Positions 34,593 to 45,687 of a stretch of DNA of 64,000 nucleotides are shown in pieces. Made by a program: the position numbers and the translations under genes. This DNA is from Patellaria atrata CBS 101060 (Eukaryota > Ascomycota > Dothideomycetes > Patellariales > Patellariaceae). Positions within the stretch are counted from its first letter, which is position 1, and each line of letters opens with the position of its first letter. The stretch covers positions 62,001-126,000 of the forward strand of contig MU006111.1 of NCBI GenBank assembly GCA_010093705.1. Reading direction: 5' to 3'. A model generated the notes under the pieces. That model was not told where the DNA came from and did no database searches. It saw only the letters and a program-made list of their open reading frames with translations.

Positions 34593-36126
34593 AGTATCGG
34601 TCAAAATCCACACAGTTGTAAGTAGAACAGTGGAAGTTATGTCCGATGGAAGGTATTTCTAGGGAGAAAGATATAGATGGAAAGAGGAAAGGGGAAATCT
34701 TCCTTGATATGCTCAATTGACCAGGAGACGTGTCGCTCTTTATCATATACCGTAGAAGCTCAAGAATCCCAGTGAGCAATGCATGAAGCTGTGACGCCGC
34801 AATAGCGGCGTAGGTTATATGTTTATAGTACGGCTGATGTTGCTCTAATCGCCGCTGACAAGCTCGAAAATGGACGGATGAGCTCCGGACCCCTCCCGAA
34901 GTCCGTGGTGAGCGTGGGGTTTGCGGAACATTAATAACAAAGCTCATTGGCGGTTGATGAGGAATTGGTAGGGGGAACGCTCGGTACGAAGTCTCTTCTT
35001 ATCAATTTCACGTCTCGAAAGGTCACACAGGGTTCCACACAATCTTCTTTGTCTTCCAGAATTTGTGTTTTTTCGCGTTGATCTAAATGCGGAGATGCAT
35101 TCGGGGACGAGCTCGGTTCTCGTCCCGTCGGGTCGGCTCTAGCACCAGTGATAACCTGGAATGCACCCGGACCTAGTGGGGTAGCTTAGTAATGATATAT
35201 TACGCGTCGTGAACCTTAACAACATAGGTACGGACGGGAGTAATGTAATTACAACTGTACGCCCCTGTGCTTACCACTGACCGATTGCGCCAAGGTACTC
35301 TTTAGGAACTGGAAAAGGAGCGTACGCAGAACCATCTGATCAGAGCAGAATCTGGGTACGGATACCTGCTATACTATACTGTACTGTACAGTACAGTACA
35401 AGACGACCGATTGGGTTAGCTCTGGCATTCTAAGGATCAAGCTGAGATGTTTATCGGGGCCTACTTTGAGCCTTCGAGTGGTTCAGGTAATCAGACCGGA
35501 AGTGCTTGTGGGGAATCTCTGCACGTATGAGTTCATCTAGGATGGAAACTAATCGCTAGACGGAGTACCAATGCAGCTTGGCTCGTTTGCTTTCGCGTCT
35601 TGGATACCTTACTGTACAAAAGTATGATATCTAGCACCATGTTAGAACTGTGTTACAAAGAGCTTAGGTATACGACTGAGAATTCTTGTACGTGCCATAT
35701 ATGTGGAGGGCTTCTGAGAATCAGAGCCAACCTCAACCTAATCACCTTGATATCAATTTCTCGGAGCGCACGGACCCCGCTCTTACCCCTAAGGTAGGTA
35801 GCTGTCTTAAGCTGATGGGTGCTATCTTTTCCATTTATACAAAACCTCAACTCCCGTCTAATATAGGATACGGTTCGAATTTGTCAAGCGTCATGTTTCT
35901 ATCTCAGAAGTCTTTCAAAATCAGAGGTTAGGAGTGCGCTCTTCAACGGGCATAGCGACAGTAAGCAAAATATAAGGTCAATGCAAGTATCTGGGATAAT
36001 AATATGCAGTCCCTTTAGGGGGAAGTTGAGATAACCATCGTAAGAGGGTTATCGGATGTACAGATACGAGGAAAACACCCCTACCGCCCAATATCCATTT
36101 GTCTTGCTAACGCCCGTGGGCTCCAT
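34593..36126. other. Intergenic region, about 1.5 kb
   Basis: It holds the SDR promoter and the 3' flank of SLD2. A 123-codon minus-strand frame (34576-34947, ATG start) overlaps the SDR 5' end and is not clearly a gene. A 22-bp palindrome lies at 35377-35398 (separate entry). Short plus-strand frames at 35600-35931 look random. Confidence 0.5.
35377..35398. repeat. Perfect 22-bp palindrome of TACTG/CAGTA units
   Basis: The sequence TACTGTACTGT followed by its exact reverse complement ACAGTACAGTA forms an uninterrupted palindrome with no loop. The same heptamer TACTGTA/TACAGTA recurs singly in other intergenic regions of this window. Function unknown. Confidence 0.85.
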
Positions 36127-37668
36127 TCATCGTCTTCCCCTTCCAAATCTCCCCCCAAACCTACCTTTACCTTTCAAATTCTGATTCTTGATATTCAATC
36201 TCCGGTAATTAGCATGCTTATCTGGGTTTGTATTCTTCTTTATCGACTTCTTCGTCGGTGGGTCTTTCGCAAGAGCAATGGGTTTCCGAGATTTAGGAGC
36301 TTCTTCAGGTGGAGGGGAAGTAGGGGGAGTAGAGTAGCTAAAATTTTCCGTGTCAGAAGGTTCTGAGACATGAAGAAGTGTTTCAATGTCTGTAACTCCG
36401 TGCTGGGTTTCTGGCACCGTGATGGAGAGCTCCGCTTTATCTGCGTCATCAAATTTAGGATCGACTTCGGGTATGAATTGGTCTTGCGCTTTTGGTTTGG
36501 AGCGGACGGGACGCACTGTGTTCTCTCGTTAGTGTCGGGATCTAATGAGCAGAAAAGCGAATAAGTACTTACTATTAACTTTCCTCGTCTGGCGCTTTTG
36601 CCCCTTCTTTTTCCACGTCCGTTGCGGCCTGTTAGTCCCATCCTCATCCTCTGACTCCTCATTCGCGCCGTCCGGACCCAACTTCATAACTACTTGACTA
36701 TCCTCCTCCACCACGGCGGGTTTGGGATCATTCGGTCTCGAAAAGCCCCAACCTTGCTCCTGCTCTAGCTCACGTAGGACGTCCAGCTCGTCATCGATCC
36801 TCTTATCCTCCTGCTCCTTCATTTCCTTTATCATACCACTTAGGCTCCGCCCAAATGTACGCCTTTTCCACGGTTGTGCTATTACGGGCTGTTGTGTGTC
36901 TTCTACGGCAGAATCTAACTCCTGGGTATAACGCCTCAGGAATGCGGGCGTGGAGTGGTGTTTCGATAACGGTGTGAAGTGAGAATCACCATCGCACTTC
37001 TTTAATGGTGTAGCGAATGTATCTAAGAATTTTCTCCTACTTGTCGACATCGGAGTCCTGCTGTGCTTCTCACAGCTGTCGGGAATGTCGCCATTATCCA
37101 GTCGCCTGCTGGGTGTTTGTAGAACATTTAGCGCTAAACCACCCAAGACTTTCCGTTCGGATCTACTCGGTGTTTCTTCTGGTAAGAGATCGAAAAGTCC
37201 TAAGGGCACGCCGTCTTTCTGAGGGGTTGGTCCGAGGAAACGAGCGTTAGAGGGTGTGAACAACCGGCGAGATACAGTGGGAGTGTCGCGTTCAGCATCC
37301 GCATGCGAGTATTCCTTTCTTGGGGTCATAGACAGCGGAGTCTGCTTCTTCGGCGGGGACTCAGGCAGTTCTTCTACCGCTTTACGTTTATGTGATTTTG
37401 GTGGCTTCTTTTCATTTGGAATTTTTCCGGAAAGGACGTCTCTTAGTCTGTTGTATTCTTTGTATTTCGCAGCTATGAAAAAGTTAGGCATATATCATGA
37501 AAAGTGACAGGATCTGGATTCGCCCATACCTATTCCTGGATCCGCCTTGATGTCGGCTCGGTCCGCTCTCCGTCCATTGTTGGCGGTTGCGAAGCTGCTT
37601 TCCCAGGCTTTGAGTTCCTGGCGTAGAACTGTGCTCTTCTCCCGAAGCTCAATCTTTTCATTCGACAT
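36127..37668 (-). CDS. SLD2: DNA replication regulator Sld2/Drc1
   Basis: Exons 37668-37530, 37472-36573 and 36515-36127 give 475 aa. The N-terminus ELREKSTVLRQELKAWESSF with RADRADIKADPGIAAKYKEY is the conserved Sld2 (RecQL4-like) domain; start at the ATG at 37668. The middle is disordered with many SP/TP sites (SMTPRK, LFTPSN, GPTPQK, RTPMST, ATPLKK), the kind phosphorylated by CDK so that Sld2 binds Dpb11. A basic C-terminus (GKGRFGGRFGRGRR) may bind DNA. Sld2 helps assemble the CMG helicase at S-phase entry. Intron phases close; intron 1 is 57 nt, intron 2 is 57 nt. Confidence 0.94.
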
Positions 37669-38126
37669 TCCTGTTTTGGTGGGCGTTTTCCTAAGCAATT
37701 GTTCGGAAAATAATTGAGAGCGGAGGAGTTTGGTATGGGCGGGAGAGGAACGCGTTTTCGGTCGCGTTGCGTGACACCCCGCCTTGGCAGACGCTAATAC
37801 ACCTGGCAGCAGACATCTACCCCTGTCAATATTTTCCGTTAGGACAACCTAAAGTCGAAATCTCCCCGGCAACCATTTATGGTGATTAGAGACACGATGT
37901 TACGTGGATGCACCTTATCTTATGCCAGTATTTGAAAAGGTATATATCGGGATATAGAATCATTTCAGACTTAGCAGGATCTACGGTAAGAGCAAGTGTA
38001 AAATCGTATATTACAGGTATAGTGACAGAATGAACACTGCTTAGGCCAAGAGCCCTCAACCAGACATACGCTCTTTAATGTAAGGAGAAAACCCCAATTT
38101 TATCCTCTAAAATCCATCTAAAACAA
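37669..38126. other. Intergenic region between SLD2 and LPD1
   Basis: These 458 bp contain the SLD2 promoter and the 3' flank of LPD1. A GC-rich stretch near 37740-37800 (ACGCG boxes, such as GAACGCGTTTTCG and GTCGCGTTGCGTG) resembles MluI-type cell-cycle elements, which would suit SLD2. This match is only suggestive. Confidence 0.35.
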
Positions 38127-39874
38127 TCAGGAGTGAATGGGTTTCGAATATGTGGCCATGGCAGCCTCCTTGAAGGCCTCCGCAAGCGTAGGATGAGCGT
38201 GACACGTCCTGGCAACGTCCTCTGAGCTTGCACCGTACTCAAGAGCTAAAGTCCCCTCCGCAATCATTTCACCGGCATTTGCTCCGATGATATGAATGCC
38301 GAGTATTCTATCTGTCTCCGCATCCGCCAAGAACTTAACGAAACCGTCGGTATCGAGATTTGTCTTCGCTCTTGAATTAGCCGAAAAGTTGAACTGGCCC
38401 ACGTTGTATTTGACACCAGCTGACTTCAAGTCCTGCTCGCTCTGACCGACCCAGGCGACTTCAGGATGCGTATACATAACGGACGGGATAGCGTTGTAGT
38501 TAACATGTCCGTAGTTCTTGGTGATGAATTCGACTGCAGCAACAGCTTCTTCTTCGGCCTTATGTGCAAGCATAGGACCGAAAGTGCAGTCACCGACCAC
38601 TCGAATATGCGAGAGCTTAGTGCGATATTCCTGATCGATCACAATGCGGCCCCTCTCATCCACTTCTAAGCCGATATTCTCTAACCCGAGTCCAGAAGTA
38701 TAAGGACGTCGGCCGATAGCAACAAGAACAACATCTGCATCCAGCTAAATATTGTTAGTACATAGAATATACCAAGTCCGGGTGGCGCGAATACTCACTG
38801 TCTCCTCCTTACCACCCTTTGCGGCTTCTACGTTGATTTTGATGTTCTCACCGCTATCATCACCCTTTGTGACTTTAGTGTTAAGCTTGAACTTCATGCC
38901 CTGCTTTGCGAGAATCTTCTGTGCTGCTTTTGAGATTTCAACATCCATACCGGGGCCACCGATCTGTCCGAGAAACTCTACAACTGTGACTTCGGCGCCT
39001 AGTCTGCTCCAAACGGAGGCCTAGTGATTCATGTAAGCATACCTTCACAAAGACACCAGAAAAGCCCATACCATTTCCAGACCGATGATACCACCACCAA
39101 TGACAACCATCTTCTTTGGTACTGATTCTAGGGCTATGGCGCCAGTGCTGGTAATAACCCTTTTCTCGTCGATGTTCAAGCCGGGAAATGGTGTCGCCTC
39201 ACTCCCAGTTGCAATGAGAATGTTTTTACCCCGAACGCTTGTTTCTCCGCCATCAACAAGATTCACCTGTACGGTGTGCTCATCCTTAAATGCGCCGGTG
39301 CCCTTGACCCACTCTACGTTGTTTTTCTTGAATAAGAACTCTATACCCTTCGTCAAGCCCGTTACTGAGTCATTCTTTGCTTTCATCATTTGTGTAAGGT
39401 TGAGCTTCAGGTCACCAAATTCGATACCGCGACGCTTAAAATCATGTTGCGCTTGGTGGTATAATTGTGAGTTATTCAATAAGGATTTTGATGGAATGCA
39501 TCCAACGTTAAGACACGTCCCTCCCAGAGTTGCACGTTTTTCTACACAGGCAACCTGGAAGTAATATACGATTAGCCAACAAATCTCCTCCTATGATATA
39601 TATTCTGCGCTTACTTTTAATCCCGATTGTCCGGCCTTGATAGCTGCGACGTAACCCGCAACACCACCACCTATGACGACAAGATCTTTCTCCTCTATAT
39701 AGAGTCAGAAAATCCATGCATTCATATAGGACAAAGCTTGCCTGTTTCTGTAGCATATCCTCTCTTTGCTCGTTCAATGAGATAGAAACTTGATGGGCGA
39801 AAGGTAGCATTTTGTCCGCTGAGCGGCCGTAGGAGCCCTCGCGATGACGGCTTCTGTATTATGTTCTTGAACAT
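38127..39874 (-). CDS. LPD1: Dihydrolipoamide dehydrogenase, mitochondrial
   Basis: Exons 39874-39742, 39694-39615, 39554-39072, 39020-38799 and 38744-38127 give 511 aa. An Arg/Ser-rich mitochondrial presequence ([20 protein letters not shown]) ends near RGYATET. Then come the FAD loop ([13 protein letters not shown]), the redox disulfide C85-LNVG-C90, the NAD loop ([11 protein letters not shown]) and the C-terminal H490-PTLA-E495 active-site pair from the partner subunit. It is the E3 flavoprotein shared by pyruvate, 2-oxoglutarate and branched-chain dehydrogenases and the glycine cleavage system. Intron 1 is a GC-AG intron (donor GCAAGC at 39741, CTGAC branch); any GT alternative would be only 38 nt. 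I use the ATG at 39874, as the longer frame starts at TTG. Confidence 0.97.
39695..39741 (-). other. GC-AG intron in LPD1
   Basis: The donor reads ACAG|GCAAGC and the acceptor CTATATAG, with a CTGAC branch point. It is 47 nt and restores the frame between the presequence and the FAD-binding loop. Confidence 0.85.
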
Positions 39875-40181
39875 AGTGGGCGTCAACGAAGATGAAAATT
39901 GAAAAAGGGGACGCCGTGAAGAGCACCGGAAAAAAAGTAAAGGATCCAATTGATGGAATTAGCGGTTGTTGGGTGAACGTTGGGCGAACACAGTAATTTG
40001 CGGAGCACCAGCTCGGAGGTGAAAGCTCCCTTAAAGCGTAATAGCTTGGCATACAGCTACGAACTCTATGGACAATGCTGTGGTCACCACACATCATAAG
40101 GTATTTGTTTGATTACTTCGGCTTGAGAGGTTTCCAACATTGGAAATTCGAATTGAGTATTTACAGCTTAATTCGTAACGT
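39875..40181. other. Intergenic region between LPD1 and SGD1
   Basis: These 307 bp hold the LPD1 promoter and the SGD1 3' flank. No motif recognised. Confidence 0.45.
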
Positions 40182-42879
40182 CTATCCATCATCGGGAATG
40201 TTCGAAGAGGCGATGTTTACTAAACAGTCTTCCGCCACTTGACATCCCCATCGAACAATTTCTCTCTCAGCAATCGTTCCAGCAATATCTGCCTTAGCTA
40301 CCACCTTATTCAGAAAGTATTGTAGGCCTCTAGCCATGTGTGGTGCACCAGAAGCATCACTGAAGACCTTCATGAGAGTCGTTTGGTTCCGAGATTGACC
40401 GGAACCTTTCTGGGTACAGAGAATGAGCGTATTGAGCACGATTTCCACGAAGGTCTTCGTCTTTACTTGCATGTAGGCGAAGTTGAGGTTCTGTACAGCT
40501 GTAAGCGTGAATCCCAAGGATGAAACCTCGAATTTACCTTCAGTATAGTGATGGGGAGTGCCCCATTTGCGACGAGACCTCCATACATCCGTGCTATGTT
40601 TACGATTTGCCTTGCGTCCACTGCATATTTGTTGTCTTCATCATAATCTCCGATATCATCCTCATTATCTTTTTCCCCCATTTGCCGAAAGAAATCCCAG
40701 AGGCTAAATTGGAATGCCATTTTGAGCTTACGATCTGAGCAGAGCCTTCGGGCAATGAGTGTATAATAAGGGTTGTAACTTTGCTCCGACCCTGCGCATT
40801 GCAGCAAGATACGCGGTATCTCAAGCTCCTGTGACTTCTTCAATCGGAGCTTGAGTAAGCGTAGATGTGCGTCTTTATAATCAGAAGCAGACATTATCGT
40901 TACGAAGATCGCTCTACGAATATCTGTGTTCATGCGTAGATCTCGAGCGAGCTGTAATATGTCAGCAGTCCCGCTATCAATTGACTCTATTCCATTTGCA
41001 AGCTTTGTACTGTCTCTTCTTAAATTGAGACCTTGGTCAACGGCGCTGTCCGCCATATTGGTCTTCCAGCTGGCTCCGACTAACCACCATTTACCCTTTT
41101 TCTCCATATTTTGGAGATCTTCAAGGCCTATCCGAAGCGGTTCTGTTGTCTTTGCGAATCTTGAGCTTAATGATCCCAGTAACTTCTTCATTCGAGTTGT
41201 GTGTTCGGTAAGTAATGTAGATGCAGCAACACCAGTTTTCATCCGGTTGTTCTTGAGGTTATTGATCGTCTCTATCATAAACTTCGTACGCACGGAGAGG
41301 CTAGCATCTCCTACCTTGCCCACTGAGTCTTGGAGCAGAATGACTATATCTTTCAACGACGCAGGATTATCCTGACGCAGTTGAAAGCCCGACACTAGCA
41401 TATTCTAAGTAGGATGAAGGGAAAATGATGAATAGAAAACTAACCTTTGACGATTCTCAGGAGTAACTCGGTATTGGTCTCGGAAATGTCATGAAGGAAT
41501 AGCCGTATATAATCAAACATCAGATTGCTACCGATGAGTTGAAACATATATAGCTGAGCTATAAAGGATATAAGATTAGTGATCTGCTTGCCTTCCGTAT
41601 CGGACGGCTGGGAGTTAAGGTAATGTTGATCGAATTCGGAGACGAGTCGCTCGACAAGATGACCGCCAAAGTCTGGACCTATGGATTTGTATATGGCTGC
41701 GGAGAAAGCAGCATGCAGTAAGAGAAACGTATCCGTTAATATTGTTCTATCTGATATGAGTGTGAGTAGAAGATCTATCAAAGTAGAGGTGACATATTGG
41801 CGCGGATTATTTTGATAGAGCTGTTCAACGTCCCGTAGAATAGTCAATAGATTCGACTCGGAAAGTTTATTGAGTAGACCTTGCGTCTGACGTCGTAGTT
41901 TTGATGCAGATTCAGTGTCTACAGACGGAAGATCTCGAAGGGAAGGTGGAACATATTTCGCAATAGGAGTATGATTTGCTGGGATAGGCGCTCTGTATGG
42001 ATTCTCCCTGGCTTTTGACGGTTGTCTTCTATTTCGCGTGTCCAAAGACACATCTTCATCCTCTTCATTTGTGGATATGGTGTCATGATCCAGTCCATTC
42101 TTTGATTGTTCTCCGTCGCTACTGTCCCAACCATGAGACTCCTCATCGAAGGAAGCGAAGTCGCTAGCAGAATCTTTTGCGTCTTCAGTACTACCTATAT
42201 TCCCTGTATATAGGTCAGCTTTACTAGCTTTTCGTCTCTTGTTCTCCAGCCATTTATCATCCTCTGTTCGCTTGCGCTTCCCACCTCCTGCTCCATCTGA
42301 AACATCACTATCATCCAATCCTTCGAGGAGGAAATCTAGACCGTCTTCCTCAAACGCTTTATTGAATTTCTTTTTTTTGAGACCTAACTTCCGTTCCAAA
42401 GCTGATATATTCTCGTCCTCTTCAGCGAACTTATCTTTCACTGCACGAGATATTCTAGGAGGTGATGGAGTACGACTCTTATATACTGTGACGCTTTGCA
42501 TGTTCTTCTTCAAAATCGACTTCACAGGCTTCTGACCGGATCCCGGCTTAAGAGGAATGAAGGGTTGCGCCTCATCATTGGAATCACGCCCATCCGCAGA
42601 TAGTTCTGTGTCTTCATCTTCCTCGATGTCATACTGAGGGGTTTTTACTATCTGTAGTGTCCGTTTGCTCCTTTGTGCTTTCTTCTGCGTCCTTTCTGCC
42701 TTTCGTGCCTCTTTCCTAGATCTCTGGCCAACATAGTTACGATTTTTACCCTGGGAACCATTGGAGCCTAAAGAGTAGGGTTAGTGCCTAAGATGAGTGT
42801 ATGTACAATAAGCCGTACCTCCAACTTGGTCAAGTATCTCACGAGGCAACTTTGGGCCGTTAAAGGAACGTTGGCGCAT
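40182..42879 (-). CDS. SGD1: Sgd1/NOM1, nucleolar MIF4G-MA3 protein of 40S ribosome biogenesis
   Basis: Exons 42879-42819, 42767-41445, 41394-40538 and 40490-40182 give 849 aa. The start MRQRSFNGPKLPREILDQ is typical of the family. A long disordered, Lys/Glu/Ser-rich N-terminal part with NLS-like KKKK and KRKR follows. The MIF4G domain begins near 310 (RRQTQGLLNKLSESNL), and the MA3 domain includes ICSDRKLKMAFQ-like helices and ends in FLNKVVAKADI. Yeast Sgd1 and human NOM1 act in 18S rRNA processing in the nucleolus with the DEAD-box helicase Fal1. An intron-2 acceptor ACTTAG gives the wrong phase; TGCTAG at 41395 fits. It diverges from SRP14. Confidence 0.94.
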
Positions 42880-43051
42880 GGTGGTATTACTGTACAGTAT
42901 TTGGGTGCAAAGATGAAGCTCTTGAAGGATGCTGAAAAGTTCCAAGCGACGTCAAGCCGTCCCACATCACCCACGTCCACCTCCGCAAAACCTCCGCATG
43001 TTCGGTTGATCTCACCATTTACTACAATACGCTTGTCGCAGCAATATCAAT
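42880..43051. promoter_or_regulatory. Short divergent promoter between SGD1 and SRP14
   Basis: Only 172 bp separate the two start codons, so the promoters must overlap. A TACTGTACAGTA palindrome (12 bp) lies at 42888-42899, just upstream of SGD1. Confidence 0.55.
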
Positions 43052-43575
43052 ATGAGTAACAGCCATTTAAGTAACGAGGAGGTGTGTACGAAATCACATG
43101 CTTAGAGCCTCTCTAACTTTTTGTAGTTTTTTTCAAAACTCTCTGAACTGCTGGACTCCAGGCGGGATAAGGACCACGGCTCGATATACCTGACACAAAA
43201 ACGACGTCTGTTTTCGTCTTCATGCCCTAAGACTTCACACTGACCATAGTAGTCGCATTCGACCTCAGCTCAGCTGTATCAACCCCGACCAAAGTCACAG
43301 ACGATCCATTATGGGATTTACACCCTCCGAATCCATTACCCATCATTATCAGGGCCACCAATGGCAAATCTAAAGAGGATAGAGCAAAGGGTGGAAAGAT
43401 CAAGCTATCCACACTTGTACAACCTGACGACTTGGAGGGTTTCTACACCAAATACGCGGAGATATGTAAAGCGGGCATGCAAGCGTTGAAGAAACGGGTC
43501 AGAACTAAGAGGAAGAAGGATAAAGCGAAGAAGAAGAAAGCAGTCACGGCCGGGGAGGGAGAGAAAAAGGGTTGA
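43052..43575 (+). CDS. SRP14: Signal recognition particle subunit SRP14
   Basis: Exons 43052-43081, 43127-43205 and 43250-43575 give 144 aa. The protein reads NEEFFSKLSELLDSRRDKDHG, then SIYLTQKRLVAFDL across intron 2, then IIIRATNGKSKEDR and LSTLVQPDDLEGFYTKY, all conserved in SRP14. A basic Lys-rich tail (KRVRTKRKKDKAKKKK) contacts the Alu end of SRP RNA. With its partner subunit, SRP14 slows translation during ER targeting. The introns are 45 and 44 nt, the shortest in the window, each with a CTAAC or CTGAC branch. No single open frame spans this gene. Confidence 0.94.
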
Positions 43576-43908
43576 GGGGATCAGAAGTACCAGGATTGAT
43601 TACACTACAAATTAGGGTGGATGCACGCCTGTGAACGACAGTGTTCAGTGAAGACTGCTACAGTGATTCGCTGCATATGTGCTGGATGTCCTACAGCGAC
43701 CACCTAAAGATAACGTTTTTTCGCGGAAACTGTCTAACAGTACTTCACTAGCGCTCATGGGTACCCCTATAGGACGTATGTATGGAAGTCAACTTCTCTT
43801 CCAAACAAAGCAAGCTACACGTAAAATTACCATGTGCGTATTAAAAGACGATAAGCGCTATCTCCGCCGCAGTAGCATCCCAGGAACATTTCGTACCAGA
43901 TACCACTT
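43576..43908. other. Convergent intergenic region
   Basis: These 333 bp lie between the 3' ends of SRP14 and the dioxygenase gene. The plus-strand frame 43679-43915 appears random. Confidence 0.5.
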
Positions 43909-44657
43909 CTACTGAGTGGTCTTTTTCTGAAACCGTACAAGATGAAGGGGCAGTGGGTGTCCCATCCAAGTTGCTCGCTGTGTGTGATCTCGGTACTCGT
44001 CCTCTGTGTTAGGATGTATCAGTGCCGATAGCATCCCGCGGTTTATGACTAGCCAAGGAATGAATGCGCCGAATTGTTCTATAACAGTGAGTATTACTAA
44101 AGCAGCAACCTACCACATGCCACCAATCTTACCTGGAGTGAACACATTTACTTCAAACATTCCCATCGGATGAGGTCCAACCGGTTTCTCCCAAACTCGA
44201 TAGATGCGGAGTTCAGGAACTACAGTTCGCACTACTATCAGCATTTATTTGGCCATAGTTCGCGTTTATGAATCGCAGGAGATGAATTGGATTATTTTCA
44301 GGGGTCACAATACATTCTCTTCGAATTCGTTCCCACAACTTCTTTGCGAAAGTGACCTGGCCCGCATCTGATTGGAGAAAGTAGATGTGAACATCAAACC
44401 CACCGCGCATACCGTTCGTTATTGGAGAAGTAAATGCTAAGTACGCGTCGCTCTTTTCATCCGCAGGCGGGTTGACGAATGACTTTCCATCACTCGATAT
44501 TTCGCTAATGATATGTTAGAGATGCTTAACTGTATACTTCAATATCGTTTGAGGGATCATTTGGTCAGAGGGCTGAACAGTTCTACCTTGGAAGTGGTGG
44601 TAGGTTTTCATAACCTTCTAGAGGATCAGGGTAGTCATATAACCCAGGATCCGCCAT
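43909..44657 (-). CDS. DOPA 4,5-dioxygenase family protein
   Basis: Exons 44657-44587, 44504-44314, 44219-44133 and 44078-43909 give 172 aa. The frame is broken by three introns, so the gene has no long open frame. GFDVHIYFLQSD near 60 carries the first conserved His, GPHPMGMFEV near 102 the second, and a C-terminal block (ALIHPNTEDEYRDHT, TWMGHPLPL) completes the DOPA-dioxygenase fold, a small metal-dependent ring-cleaving family found in fungi and bacteria. Plant-pigment betalain work defined the activity (opening DOPA or other catechols); here the substrate is unknown. An alternative acceptor 15 nt before 44219 also exists. Length (about 170 aa) matches the family. Confidence 0.9.
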
Positions 44658-45687
44658 GTTGACTTTTGGATGGAACGAAGTGTTGACTAGATCAGATAGA
44701 ACCACTCTTTACGAATAGTTTTTTCTCTAAAGATAAAAGGAAAAGGAATGTTGAGGACTATTGCAAGATAATAAACTAAGAACATTAGGCTACAAAAAGT
44801 TCCAGGTCGGAACTATATGGAAATAGAGATATAGATTCTACCATCTAGCATTTCCGAATGTTATATCTACAGTATACTAGTACCTTACATACAGTAGATT
44901 TTACAGAAGATGAGTTGCTGACACATCCGCTACGAAAATTTCACCAGTGTGACGGAATAGTTCCGTCCATATCTTACTGTAACTCTATAGAGTACAATAC
45001 TGAGATACATCCCTGATCCGAAAATCGATAATCTCAGAATTTACCAAAGACATACTATAGATTAGTAGTCCTACGTCCTCTAATATTGAGCCAAATAGTT
45101 TTCGAAAATACTTGTTTAACGAATAGGCAAGCCTCCCAAGCCGGTATGATTTCTATGTATAAATCGGTGCTTACTCTTTGTCTCAAGACAGTACTCACTG
45201 TGTATCAATTTGATATTCTACAATTATTTTTCCAGAGGTCTCCTTAGGCGAACTATCTAGCTTGTAAGCACAATGGCGACCTGGACAGATTTGTTCCCCC
45301 ATTCGCAGAGCACCCTCTATTCTTATTCTAGTACTTTCTGATTGAGATTTCAAGCTTTGCTCTTATTTCTCTTTGGGAGGGGATTCAGTATGAAGGTAAA
45401 CTAGTGAGGTCCTAAAAAGAAATTTCTGTGTGGAAAGAGTCTCTACGGCAGTTCTAACTCTCTGTGATGTTGAAACAAAATCCGAGAGAGTCACGTGAGA
45501 GGCTATTATTGGATATTGTGGCTTGAAATTGATCTGACGCCACATAGAACTATCCTTATCTGGCCTTGGCGGGGCATATCCCACTTTAGCTTTGACTCAT
45601 GTGAGCCAAATGTTAACGAAATAATAGGAGCTTATAAGAGACAACCAATTGACTCCGAAAATTTCTTTTTTCGTTATCTACAAAGAT
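44658..45687. other. Divergent AT-rich intergenic region, about 1.0 kb
   Basis: It separates the dioxygenase gene and the asparaginyl-tRNA synthetase gene, so both promoters lie here. The sequence is AT-rich with TACAGTA heptamers near 44868 and 44892. Short frames only. Confidence 0.5.

Noticed and set aside
34576-34947. 123-codon minus-strand ATG frame
   Set aside because: It overlaps the SDR 5' end on the same strand. The middle looks slightly protein-like, but nothing supports a separate gene.
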